A stretch of 64,000 bases of DNA, taken from the NCBI GenBank assembly GCA_023402395.1, contig JAEYGI010000040.1:1054001-1118000 (forward strand), in the 5' to 3' direction. Below the pieces are notes generated by a model, which saw only the letters and a program-made list of their open reading frames with translations, ran no database searches and was not told the origin of the DNA. The stretch's first letter is position 1, and each line of letters starts with the position of its first letter. Position numbers and translations under genes: made by a program. This stretch comes from Bacillota bacterium. Its GTDB lineage: Bacteria > Bacillota > UBA4882 > UBA8346. Below, in pieces: positions 51,816 through 59,961 of the stretch.

Positions 51816-52198
51816 GTTTTCCTCGGTTTTCCAGTATATTTTTTATATTATGACGTAAATCCCTGGAGTATATGCATCTGACCGTTGGATCTTACTTTTC
51901 GCCGGGCAGTTCATCGAGGAAAAAACCATACCTCCTCTTTTGCAACCCTCGTCGCAGCGAAGAAAAATCCGGCCTGTCATAAGAACCGGATGTGAATACA
52001 AGAATAAAGAAAAATATCGCGGAAGGAATGAAAACAATGTAATATTGGAGAATTAAGCAGGTTTATTGATGCTGATCGGTGTGGGAGTAATAATGATTGA
52101 CGATCTTTGCCTGCCTCTACGGGAGCGGCCCTTTGGAAATCTCAGCCATGCCTGTTGCCGCCCATGAATTTTGAAAATGTTACCGGTGATAGACAAAT
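51816..52198. other. Intergenic region upstream of the germination operon
   Basis: This 383-base gap must contain the forespore promoter of the receptor operon; just upstream of the first gene the minus strand is AT-rich (AATATAAAAAATATAC). I cannot assign a sigma-G promoter with confidence. A 64-residue frame at 51843-52037 has no ribosome binding site or family features. Nothing else recognisable. Confidence 0.4.
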
Positions 52199-53194
52199 CT
52201 ATTTAACCAACTCCATCCTGTGAAGGAACTTTCCAAAGAATTGGTCCTTTTCCTCCAGAAAAACTTGAAAGTCTTTGCTGTCTTTATAAGTAATCCCGTA
52301 ATTATTACGGCTCATCATCCTGATAAATTCTTGACTGGACGTAATTCGCCGTAGAACGGTTTCCAGAGTGGCGACGATTGATTTGGGAGTCTGAATCGGA
52401 ACCGCCACGCCGCGAAACGAACCCATAGCAAAGTTCAGTCTTTTTTCTTTAAGAGTCGGTACATTGGGGAAACCGCGTTCCCTGAATTCTCCCATTACCG
52501 CCAGGGGCCGGACTTTGCGTTTCCTGATCAAAACGGCCGCCTCCGGCAGGCTACAAGTGACCACATCAACCCCGCCGGCCATCAATTGCTGCAGTGCCGG
52601 AGCAGCGCCATTCTGGGGCATCCAGGGCAGGGCGCTCTCTTTCAATCCCAATGCAGCCAACCACCCGATCCGGCCAATATCCCAAATCCCGCCTTTCCCG
52701 GTCCCTGAAGCTCTTAACCGCCCCGGCCTGGTTTTAATTTGATTCTGAAGCTCCTCAAGAGTTTGCCAAGGCGAATCAGCCCGAACCATAATTCCGGCGG
52801 CGTCGGAGTTGACCAAAGCCACCGGCTGGAAATTTTTATAAGAAATTTCGGTCAGGCCCATCCAGTGCATTGACGCAATCTCCGTAGTAATCATCGTCAA
52901 GACATATCCGTCGGGCTCGGCGGTGGCGCCCGCGATATGGCCCAGAACCCCGGAGCCGCTTGGTTTGTTCATAACTACCACGGTTTGGCCGAGTTCCTTC
53001 TCCAAGAGCTTGGCTAGAAATCGGCCGACTTGATCGCTCCCCCCTTTTTCAGCCCACGGAATGATCAGTGTCAGCGGCTGGTTTGGATAGGCTCCCCGGT
53101 TGTCCCGAGGAAGTCCGGCAAGTGAGTTCTCCGCTGTAATCAGGCAAAAGACGATAAATAACCCAAACAGCCCGTGAAGAAATTTGGATAACAT
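52199..53194 (-). CDS. Tripartite tricarboxylate transporter binding protein, TctC/Bug family
   Basis: A 331-residue exported solute-binding protein. Signal peptide about residues 1-26 (FLHGLFGLFIVFCLITAENS). Bug-family features: YPNQPLTLIIPWAEKGGSDQ, VVVMNKPSGSGVLGHIAGA, PDGYVLTMITTEIA and AVMGEFRERGFPNVPTLKE. It normally serves TctA/TctB membrane proteins that import citrate-like or other carboxylates; neither is adjacent, so it is an orphan or works with a distant partner or as a sensor ligand protein. I use the ATG at 53194 with GGGGGT in front, since the longer frame lacks a signal sequence. Confidence 0.87.
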   Translation of the reverse strand: MLSKFLHGLFGLFIVFCLITAENSLAGLPRDNRGAYPNQPLTLIIPWAEKGGSDQVGRFLAKLLEKELGQTVVVMNKPSGSGVLGHIAGATAEPDGYVLTMITTEIASMHWMGLTEISYKNFQPVALVNSDAAGIMVRADSPWQTLEELQNQIKTRPGRLRASGTGKGGIWDIGRIGWLAALGLKESALPWMPQNGAAPALQQLMAGGVDVVTCSLPEAAVLIRKRKVRPLAVMGEFRERGFPNVPTLKEKRLNFAMGSFRGVAVPIQTPKSIVATLETVLRRITSSQEFIRMMSRNNYGITYKDSKDFQVFLEEKDQFFGKFLHRMELVK

Positions 53195-53378
53195 GATACC
53201 CCCGGACGTTGTTGGTAAATTCAAAAAATTTGTGCTTCGAGATTTTGTGATATAATTCGACATGAAGAATTAATATCCTGTTCTTCAATCTAAAGGCCTG
53301 TACCAACCGGAAACCATCGTACCGCCAGAAAAATGCTCCATTATATCCGGCACTGCTAATGAATTGGAACTATCGTCA

Positions 53379-54179
53379 TCACAGATCCAACGTCAAATCC
53401 TTTAAAAGCCGGTCAACCAGATCCAATGACTTCATGGCTCCGGTATCCATCCACCAACCATCCAGCAGTTCATAACTGAGATCGCCCCGTTGAATATAGG
53501 TGCGAATCAAATCCGGCAACTCCGGCTCATTCCGGCCGATTCTCCGCAGCCGCCGGATAATCTCAAAAACGGTTTCGTCGAAACAGTAAATCCCGGTGAT
53601 ACAAAGATTCGACCGATATTTCCCGGTTTTTTCCTCAAGCGCGACCACCTTCTCATCCCGCAAACGGGCCACCGGGCGGCCCGAGGGATTATCCACTTCT
53701 TTAAGAAACAATTTCATCCCGGACTTTTGCCGCCTGAACCCCTCTAAATAGGAACGGAGCTCCGCCTCGAAAAGATTATCCCCCTCCATGACCAACAACC
53801 GCTCGCCCGCCGCGAATTCCTCCGCCAGTTCCAATGCGGCCACCGGACCGCCGGATTTCTTTTGCACTTGATAACTGAATTTGAGATCCCATTCAGCGCC
53901 GCTTCCGAGCAATTCAATGAGATCACCGATATGGAATGGATCGGTAATGAGCATGATTCGCTGAATCCCGGCCTGTTTCATGGCTGCGATCGGGTAGAAG
54001 ACCATGGGATATTTCCCATTTCCAATGGGATGCAAATGCCGGTTGGTTATTTTCGATAATGAAAGAAATCGCCATTCGGAACCAACTGCCAGAATGACCC
54101 CTTTCAATCTCCCCCGCCCCCTCATCCGCCGGCTAAATAAAACATAATTACCGGTAATTTGACGATTTAACACTTTCAT
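53379..54179 (-). CDS. Sugar nucleotidyltransferase-like protein with eroded signature
   Basis: A protein of about 266 residues with the fold of RmlA/GlmU-type nucleotidyltransferases: KGVILAVGSEWRFLSLSKIT, NRHLHPIGNGKYPMVFYPIA, AMKQAGIQRIMLITDPFHIG, LLVMEGDNLFEAEL (the GDN metal motif), LCITGIYCFDETVFEIIRRL and WWMDTGAMKSLDLV. In active enzymes the loop reads GGxGTRLxPLT; here it is VGSEWRFLSLS, lacking the glycines and the arginine that bind the nucleotide triphosphate, while the rest is well kept. It could be an inactive or regulatory homologue. The start is uncertain; the ATG at 54125 is an alternative. Confidence 0.75.
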   Translation of the reverse strand: MKVLNRQITGNYVLFSRRMRGRGRLKGVILAVGSEWRFLSLSKITNRHLHPIGNGKYPMVFYPIAAMKQAGIQRIMLITDPFHIGDLIELLGSGAEWDLKFSYQVQKKSGGPVAALELAEEFAAGERLLVMEGDNLFEAELRSYLEGFRRQKSGMKLFLKEVDNPSGRPVARLRDEKVVALEEKTGKYRSNLCITGIYCFDETVFEIIRRLRRIGRNEPELPDLIRTYIQRGDLSYELLDGWWMDTGAMKSLDLVDRLLKDLTLDL

Positions 54180-54755
54180 GATATGTCCATCGAATCCATC
54201 CGGCACCGGGTTTTTCGAAGGATCCCGGGAAACATGCCCAAAGCATTTAAAATACTCCGCTGATCCCCGCCATTATGGAAGGGGAATCTGCCAATTGTCC
54301 GTTGGCACCTGCCAATTGTCGAATGTTACTTGCCAATGCCTGATTGTCATCTCCCCCAAGCACATTGTCACCTGACTCCACCCCAATGGCATCCGGCAAT
54401 TTCCAATTGGTGGATCGCAATTTTAGATTGGCAGATAGCAATGTGAAATAGGATCTTCACAATAGGAATGGGGCAATTGACAATGGAGAAAAATGGGTTG
54501 ACGATGATGCAAGGAGGAAAGAAAAGGATAAAAAGCAGCGGTGCGCAAAAACAGGGGAAAATAATAAAGCGGCGAATCAATAACACCGCTGATAAGAGAA
54601 ACTAAACCCCCAACTTACTTTTCAAAGTAACCGGGGGTTTAATTGATCACCAGAAGTATATTCAAGGTTGGAAAGCACAATTCAAACCGCTTTTTTTCGA
54701 CGGTTTGAGCGGACTCTCGCCATACCCGGCTTGAGGTTGCAACGCCAACTCTCCT
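54180..54755. repeat. Intergenic region with CCAATTG word-repeat island
   Basis: About 54275-54520 contains repeated short words: CTGCCAATTGTCCGTTGGCA, CTGCCAATTGTCGAATG, TTGCCAATGCCTGATTGTCA, CATTGTCACCTGACTCC, CAATTTCCAATTGGTGG and GGGCAATTGACAATGG. They are partly mutually complementary. The same words in other order occur at 19850-20100. No gene is visible. A terminator (54604-54640) follows on the side of the response regulator gene. Confidence 0.6.
54604..54640 (-). terminator. Intrinsic terminator after the response regulator region
   Basis: AAACCCCC (54604-54611) pairs with GGGGGTTT (54633-54640), with an inner TTACTTT/AAAGTAA stem. On the minus strand it is followed by TTTAGTTT. It lies about 115 bases after the response regulator stop. 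Confidence 0.7.
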
Positions 54756-55136
54756 TTATGAGGCATGGCACAGATCTTGAAGGATGGAATTGACCTTCTC
54801 CACCACATCCATCACATCAAAGGGTTTGGCGAGAAATCCCTGATAACTCTCTTCCGGCGGAAAGTCATGCGGGTTGGGAACCGCCCCGGTGATCAGAATC
54901 GCCGGGATTTGAGTGAGTCGCGGGCATTGCCGCATATAGAGGACAATATCCCGGCCGCTCATCCCGGGCAAGAAGAGATCGATCAGTATCAGATCCGGTT
55001 TCATCCCGGTTTCCAGGCGTTCCAGCCCGGAAAGGCCGGTGTTAGCAACATCGGTGCTATGACCCTCGTCGTTGAGTATCTCTTGCAGCGCCAGAGCAAT
55101 CGCAGGCTCGTCATCAATAATCAAGATCCTGGCCAT
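54756..55136 (-). CDS. Single-domain response regulator
   Basis: A 126-residue receiver domain without an output domain. Acidic pocket DDE at residues 8-10, phospho-acceptor Asp53 (LILIDLFLPGMSG), switch Thr84 (AILITGA) and Lys104 (FLAKPFD). ATG at 55136 with GAGGAGGGATAAC in front. It directly follows the histidine kinase gene (overlapping within a base or two), so the two form a pair. Without a DNA-binding domain it must act by protein contact or as a phosphate relay. Confidence 0.93.
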   Translation of the reverse strand: MARILIIDDEPAIALALQEILNDEGHSTDVANTGLSGLERLETGMKPDLILIDLFLPGMSGRDIVLYMRQCPRLTQIPAILITGAVPNPHDFPPEESYQGFLAKPFDVMDVVEKVNSILQDLCHAS

Positions 55137-55137
55137 G

Positions 55138-57102
55138 TTATCCCTCCTCTGGTTGATACAACGGAAGTTTAACATACACGATCGTTCCTTGACCCGGTTC
55201 ACTCTCCACCCAAATCAATCCCTGATGTTTGGTAATGATGTCCCGACAGATATACAACCCCAGCCCCAAACCGCCGGGGTCCTGAAACCGTTCGATATTG
55301 GTCGCGCGAAAGAAGCCTTCAAAGACCGCATTCAATTGATCCCCGGGAATTCCGACCCCCTGATCCCGAACCGTCAGGATCGACCAACTGTCTCCAACCG
55401 TCAGATCGACGTTAACCTCGCTTTTGAACGGCGAATATTTAAGCGCGTTATTCAACAGATTCCGGAATACATTTTCCAGCCGGAAGTAATCGCCCATAAT
55501 CCAACATTGACGGCATCCCGAAAAGTTAAGCGTGATCCGGGCAGCGTCCTCACCGCTCATAAAGGGTTTCAAGGCCGATTGAATGACGCGAATCAGATTA
55601 AGTTGCGTAAACTCCATTGGAAAATGGCCTTCTTGGATCTGAAACGCATCCAAGATCGCGTTAAGCAGATTGGAAAGCCGGTCGATCTCACGCTCCATCG
55701 CCAGGGCGATCCGCGCGATATCACCCAGGGGACGTCCGGCGGTTACCCGATAGCGCAGCAACGAGAGTCCGCCCTTGACTCCGGCCATCGGATTGCGCAA
55801 TTCATGGGCGGCAATCTGTAAAAAACGATTGCGGGTTCTATCCCGTTCCTCGGCGTTTTCCTTGGCCCGTTGCGCCGCGGCGGCGATTTTCCGTTCGTGA
55901 ATGTCACGGGCGATCCCGAGGATGTTACCGTCCGGAAGCATGGTGGTATTAATCTCCACCGCCACTTCCCGGCCGTCCTTGGCGTTCATCACGACTTCAC
56001 CCAAAAATCCGCCTTTTTCGGGAAAACTATGGTAATGAGCTGGGTCGGGATAAGTAATCAGCTTTCGGAGGTTGAACTTCATCAACTCATCTTTCTCATA
56101 GCGCAATAGCCGGCAGGCCGCCTGATTAATCTGGAGCAAGCTGCCGCCGGGATCAGTGACGAAGACGGCGTCACCCGAGTGTTCAAACAAGGATTGATAT
56201 AATGCCTGACTTTCAACCAAGGCTTGTTCAATTTTTTTACGGGCAACTGCCGCCGCCATCTGCTGGGAAAAGATCTTGAGCGCTCCCACTTCTTCAAGTT
56301 CCGCGTTCCCGGGCATGACGATGACAATATCGCCCAAAAACTGTTCCCGGTAGATTAAATTGCTGACATAGATCTTGCCCAGTTGCAGTCCGGTTCGGTC
56401 GATTCCTTCCAGAACCGCCGCGCCCACCGATTGCCGAAGATTGTCAAAGGCCTGAATTTCAGTGGAGTGATGAATCGGAAATCCGGTCCAATCCCATTGG
56501 CGGCCAACCGGATTGAATCCTAAGGCCTTTTCGGCGGCGGCCTCATGTTCCGGGGCGATCGACAATGCTTCCGAGGTAGTTATCCGGGTCAAACTGTTGA
56601 ATGTCTGGAATAGAATCGCAAAAGCTCCCGTCACCCCGCGCAGCCGGTCGGCCATCAACTTATAATTAATCTGCCCGTATGGAAACTCCGAATGGAGGTG
56701 GCTGGATTCGGAGAGAAAATTGAGGATAGCGTTCCGTTTCCGCAGTGTCTCCGATTTGAGCCTACACTCGCTTAAATCCCGGAATTGGATGATCAATTCT
56801 TGTTGCCACTTGACGATGGAGATCTCAACCGGAAAAACCGACCCATCGTACCGGAGCAGCTCCATCTCGCCGCGATAGCCTTGATAATTGGACCACTCAC
56901 GCGGTTGATCCCCCTCGGCCAAACGGTTGATGAGCCGATTGAATTTTATCGTTTGGATTAGCGCCGAGGTGTATCCAAGATAGCTCAAAGCGGCATCGTT
57001 GGCGTATAATATCAATCCGGTGGAAGCGGAGACAAGGCATGCCCCATCCAGACTGTGTCGGATAACATGTATCAGCGCTTCCATTCCGTACTCATCGTTC
57101 AT
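55138..57102 (-). CDS. PAS/GAF sensor histidine kinase
   Basis: A soluble kinase of about 654 residues, with no transmembrane segment. Order: PAS (about residues 10-130, GLILYANDAALSYLGY), a central GAF-like region (about 150-290), second PAS (about 300-415, FVTDPGGSLLQINQAACRLL), HisKA with phospho-acceptor histidine in LQIAAHELRNPMAGVKGG, and HATPase with N box NNALKYSPF, G1 DQGVGIPGDQ and G2 DPGGLGLGLYICRDI. Cytoplasmic PAS/GAF sensing suggests an internal redox, gas or metabolite signal. I use the ATG at 57102, which follows GGTGAG; a GTG five codons upstream is the alternative. Paired with the response regulator downstream. Confidence 0.92.
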   Translation of the reverse strand: MNDEYGMEALIHVIRHSLDGACLVSASTGLILYANDAALSYLGYTSALIQTIKFNRLINRLAEGDQPREWSNYQGYRGEMELLRYDGSVFPVEISIVKWQQELIIQFRDLSECRLKSETLRKRNAILNFLSESSHLHSEFPYGQINYKLMADRLRGVTGAFAILFQTFNSLTRITTSEALSIAPEHEAAAEKALGFNPVGRQWDWTGFPIHHSTEIQAFDNLRQSVGAAVLEGIDRTGLQLGKIYVSNLIYREQFLGDIVIVMPGNAELEEVGALKIFSQQMAAAVARKKIEQALVESQALYQSLFEHSGDAVFVTDPGGSLLQINQAACRLLRYEKDELMKFNLRKLITYPDPAHYHSFPEKGGFLGEVVMNAKDGREVAVEINTTMLPDGNILGIARDIHERKIAAAAQRAKENAEERDRTRNRFLQIAAHELRNPMAGVKGGLSLLRYRVTAGRPLGDIARIALAMEREIDRLSNLLNAILDAFQIQEGHFPMEFTQLNLIRVIQSALKPFMSGEDAARITLNFSGCRQCWIMGDYFRLENVFRNLLNNALKYSPFKSEVNVDLTVGDSWSILTVRDQGVGIPGDQLNAVFEGFFRATNIERFQDPGGLGLGLYICRDIITKHQGLIWVESEPGQGTIVYVKLPLYQPEEG

Positions 57103-57222
57103 CTCGTTGGTTCTCACCCGTTATGTCCGATTTATGGAATGAATTTGATACATAACCAAAAATTCCTTCAGGAAATTTCAATTCACCGGAAAAAGTTAGT
57201 TTCGATCCCCGAATAGCGGGCA

Positions 57223-58098
57223 TCATTCCTTAAAGCCCTCCCCCAACACTTCGTGAACATCGGATATAATTACAAAAGCCTTGGGATCAATCTGGCGGAC
57301 CAGTTCTTTTAGTTTACCTTCTTCAGCGCGGGAGATAACGCAGAGAATAACCTCTTTCCGTTCGGTGGAATATAAGCCACGGCCGAAAAGTCCGGTGGCC
57401 CCGCGCTGCAGTTCGCTCAGAATCTTCCGTCCGATCTCCTCGGAGTGCTCGGAGACGATGAAAGCCGCCTTCGCATAGTCAAAGCCTTCCAAAACCGTAT
57501 CCAGTACCTTTCCGGTCACAAATAGCGTAATTACGGCATACAGTGCCAGTTCTGTGCTGCGAAAAACCAATCCGGCGAGAAAAATAATCGATCCGTCAAA
57601 GATCAGTAACGATTGGCCGATGGAGATCCCGGTAAAACGGTTCAATAATTGCGCCGCCAAGTCGGTTCCTCCGGTTGTGCCGCGGAACCGGAAGGCCAGG
57701 CCCATTCCCACACCAGCGATGACCCCCCCGTACAATGACGCCAGCAACGGATCTTTGGTGAGCGGCAATAGATGGACGAACTTTCCCCAAAATTCGGTGG
57801 TAATCGAGATAAATGCCGCACCAAATAAGGTTTTGGCCCCGAATCTCGGCCCGAATGTCCACAAACACGCCAGAAACAGCGGTAAATTCATCATCAACAT
57901 GGTCCAGGCTACTGGCCATCCCCATAAATAATAAAGAATGATCGCCAGGCCGCTAACTCCGCCGGCGGCAATTTTGTTGGGAATTAATAACCATACCAAC
58001 GAGAGCGACGTGATAGTAACGCCGAGCAAAATTCCAAGGTAGTCCCGGAGTTCACGGCGGATCGCGGGCCAATCCGGTTTTAGTAACCACCTACCCAT
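57223..58098 (-). CDS. YitT family membrane protein
   Basis: A 291-residue protein with about five or six hydrophobic helices followed by a cytoplasmic DUF2179 domain (about residues 210-285). Signatures: PNKIAAGGVSGLAIILYYLW, GLAFRFRGTTGGTDLAAQLL and VISRAEEGKLKELVRQIDPK AFVIISDVHEVLGEGF. The family is common in Bacillota, with unknown transport or regulatory role. Its ATG immediately follows the stop of the WecG/TagA gene, making it the last gene of the envelope operon. Confidence 0.92.
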   Translation of the reverse strand: MGRWLLKPDWPAIRRELRDYLGILLGVTITSLSLVWLLIPNKIAAGGVSGLAIILYYLWGWPVAWTMLMMNLPLFLACLWTFGPRFGAKTLFGAAFISITTEFWGKFVHLLPLTKDPLLASLYGGVIAGVGMGLAFRFRGTTGGTDLAAQLLNRFTGISIGQSLLIFDGSIIFLAGLVFRSTELALYAVITLFVTGKVLDTVLEGFDYAKAAFIVSEHSEEIGRKILSELQRGATGLFGRGLYSTERKEVILCVISRAEEGKLKELVRQIDPKAFVIISDVHEVLGEGFKE

Positions 58099-58836
58099 TT
58101 ACGGATCACCTCTGTCCGAGTCAAATAAAATTTGATGAAACCAAAAATCGATTAAATCGGGAAGATGCCTAATTCTACGCGGTTCCAGAGCCATTCTGTA
58201 TAGCCACTCCCAGCCTCGCTTCCGAATCCCGGCGGGTGCCTCCCACTTGCGGCCGGCCAAAACATCAAGCGCCCCACCGACCCCGATGCCAACGGTTCCT
58301 TCCAAGCGAGGCAAAACATCGGCCAAAAACAGTTCCTGGCGGGGCGAACCCAACCCCGCCAGTAACAGTCCGGGTTGAAGCCGGAGAATCTCTTTCATGA
58401 CCTCAGTTTCTGCCAAGGAATCACCGAACCCGTCCCGAAGCGCGGCTACGTTCAAGCCCGGCCAGTTTTCGACCAAATTAGGATGCAATGCGAGCGGTAA
58501 ACCCTTGGAACCTCCGTAACAATAGACAGGGCATCCGATATCGGCGCAAAGCTTTAATAGCTCCCGGACCAGGTCGATTCCGGCGATCCGGGGCGCTGTT
58601 TGATGGCCGTTCCTGCGCAAGCAAAGCTCAATTCCGTAGCCGTCAACCGTTACCAAATCAGCCCGCCGCAACACCTGCCGAAAGCTTTGATTGCGGCGGG
58701 CCTCCTGCCACATCAAGGCGTTCAGGGTAACGATCTGGTGTGAGCGCCGTCGGGTCGCAAACCATTCCGTCATCCGGCCGAATAAGTCTTCCCTGGTAAA
58801 AAGGTCAACGGGAATTTCATCGATAAATACACGCAT
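58099..58836 (-). CDS. WecG/TagA/CpsF family glycosyltransferase
   Basis: A 245-residue enzyme of glycosyltransferase family 26. Signatures: ILNA-type start is here VTLNALMWQEARRNQSFRQV, ADLVTVDGYGIELCLRRNG, VYCYGGSKGL, LLLAGLGSPRQELFLADVL and VGIGVGGALDVLAGRKWEAP AGIRKRGWEWLYRM. In Bacillus TagA adds N-acetylmannosamine to the teichoic acid linkage unit. Next to csaB and an O-antigen ligase-like gene it probably builds a secondary cell-wall polymer (inference). Confidence 0.93.
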   Translation of the reverse strand: MRVFIDEIPVDLFTREDLFGRMTEWFATRRRSHQIVTLNALMWQEARRNQSFRQVLRRADLVTVDGYGIELCLRRNGHQTAPRIAGIDLVRELLKLCADIGCPVYCYGGSKGLPLALHPNLVENWPGLNVAALRDGFGDSLAETEVMKEILRLQPGLLLAGLGSPRQELFLADVLPRLEGTVGIGVGGALDVLAGRKWEAPAGIRKRGWEWLYRMALEPRRIRHLPDLIDFWFHQILFDSDRGDP

Positions 58837-59961
58837 TTAGACCTTTGCGATAAACCGTTTCAGTAATTCTTGATTTTCTAAAGCGCTGGCCCTCCATAGC
58901 GATCTGACATCGGGTGTCTGATACGCATCGCGTCGGACTAGTTGGGCCCGGATCGCCCCAGCAAGCATGCTGTTGGATTGTCCGGCGGAGATTAGCCGGT
59001 ATGGAAGCCTCAACCAATTGCAGAAACCTTCAAGCTTTGAATCAACAGCCAGGCCAAATACAGGCCGCTCCTCAATTACCGCAGCCACCAGCCCGTGAAG
59101 ACGGGCGCTAACCACTAGGTCGAGCCCGGCGACGGCAGCCTGAAGCGATGCCCAACCTTCCCGACAAGTCGGAAGATATCTTATTCCAAGAGAGTCTGTT
59201 AACAATTCAGCCAACCTTTGATCCCGGCTGTCGGTCGTCAACAAAAATAACTCCACTCCTTCGTCCATTTGTAACGATTCCAATAGCTGGAACCACCAAC
59301 CGACTCTCAGTACTTTGGAATTGTTGATCACCAATCCAATTCGCTCCCGCGTTTTACAAGGGTATTTACTCCAGTAAGCGCCAATTTTCTCAGGAGCGAG
59401 CGATTTCAATGCCAATAACGGTTCCGCGGTTAGAACCACTTGTAGACCGGCTGCTTTTAATTCAGTTGCGATTTCTAGAGATAACCGGTCCCGAATCGAA
59501 AGTGCCTCGACCCGGTCTAATGCAAACTTGGCCGCCAATTTCCCCATCCTGGTCCGGAGCGGACCTATTCCCTGCCCGTACAGAAAAATCCGCAACCCGT
59601 TCCTCCGAGCCAGCCAGACCAGCATGGCATAGTAAAAAATGCTGCGCCGGCTGGAAGCATCCTGGAACAACGCACCACCGCCCCCCACCAGCCATCGCGC
59701 TCTTTTAAACGCCCTGATTATGGCGGTAAGATCATATTTTGCCACGGCTCGGACCTGATATTCGGCAGCTGTCCGGGCGGGGTCGGCGGAGATAACGCTG
59801 ATTGCGGAGATTCCGGTCTCCCGGATGGCCTCAATGATTTGGAGAAGATTAGCTTCGTCTCCCAAGTTGCCGCAACCATAATATCCGAACAGAACCAGTC
59901 CGTCCCGGTTTAAACTGTCCGTTCCTGTTGAGCGGCGAGCGCCATTCCGATCAAAAGCCAA
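58837..59961 (-). CDS. csaB: Polysaccharide pyruvyl transferase CsaB
   Basis: A 374-residue enzyme that adds pyruvate ketals to cell-wall polysaccharide, the binding site for SLH-domain S-layer proteins. The family start LVLFGYYGCGNLGDEANLLQ is clear, with IFLYGQGIGPLR, LSIRDRLSLEIATELKAAG and VVSARLHGLVAA. No ATG precedes the conserved start; I choose the TTG at 59961, six bases after GGGAGG, which lies inside the end of the ligase gene (52-base overlap) and suggests translational coupling. Frames reaching 60090 are only extensions within the ligase. An S-layer with SLH proteins is implied. Confidence 0.9.
   Translation of the reverse strand: MAFDRNGARRSTGTDSLNRDGLVLFGYYGCGNLGDEANLLQIIEAIRETGISAISVISADPARTAAEYQVRAVAKYDLTAIIRAFKRARWLVGGGGALFQDASSRRSIFYYAMLVWLARRNGLRIFLYGQGIGPLRTRMGKLAAKFALDRVEALSIRDRLSLEIATELKAAGLQVVLTAEPLLALKSLAPEKIGAYWSKYPCKTRERIGLVINNSKVLRVGWWFQLLESLQMDEGVELFLLTTDSRDQRLAELLTDSLGIRYLPTCREGWASLQAAVAGLDLVVSARLHGLVAAVIEERPVFGLAVDSKLEGFCNWLRLPYRLISAGQSNSMLAGAIRAQLVRRDAYQTPDVRSLWRASALENQELLKRFIAKV

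Noticed and set aside
51843..52037. 64-residue minus-strand frame upstream of the germination operon
   Set aside because: No ribosome binding site and no conserved pattern.
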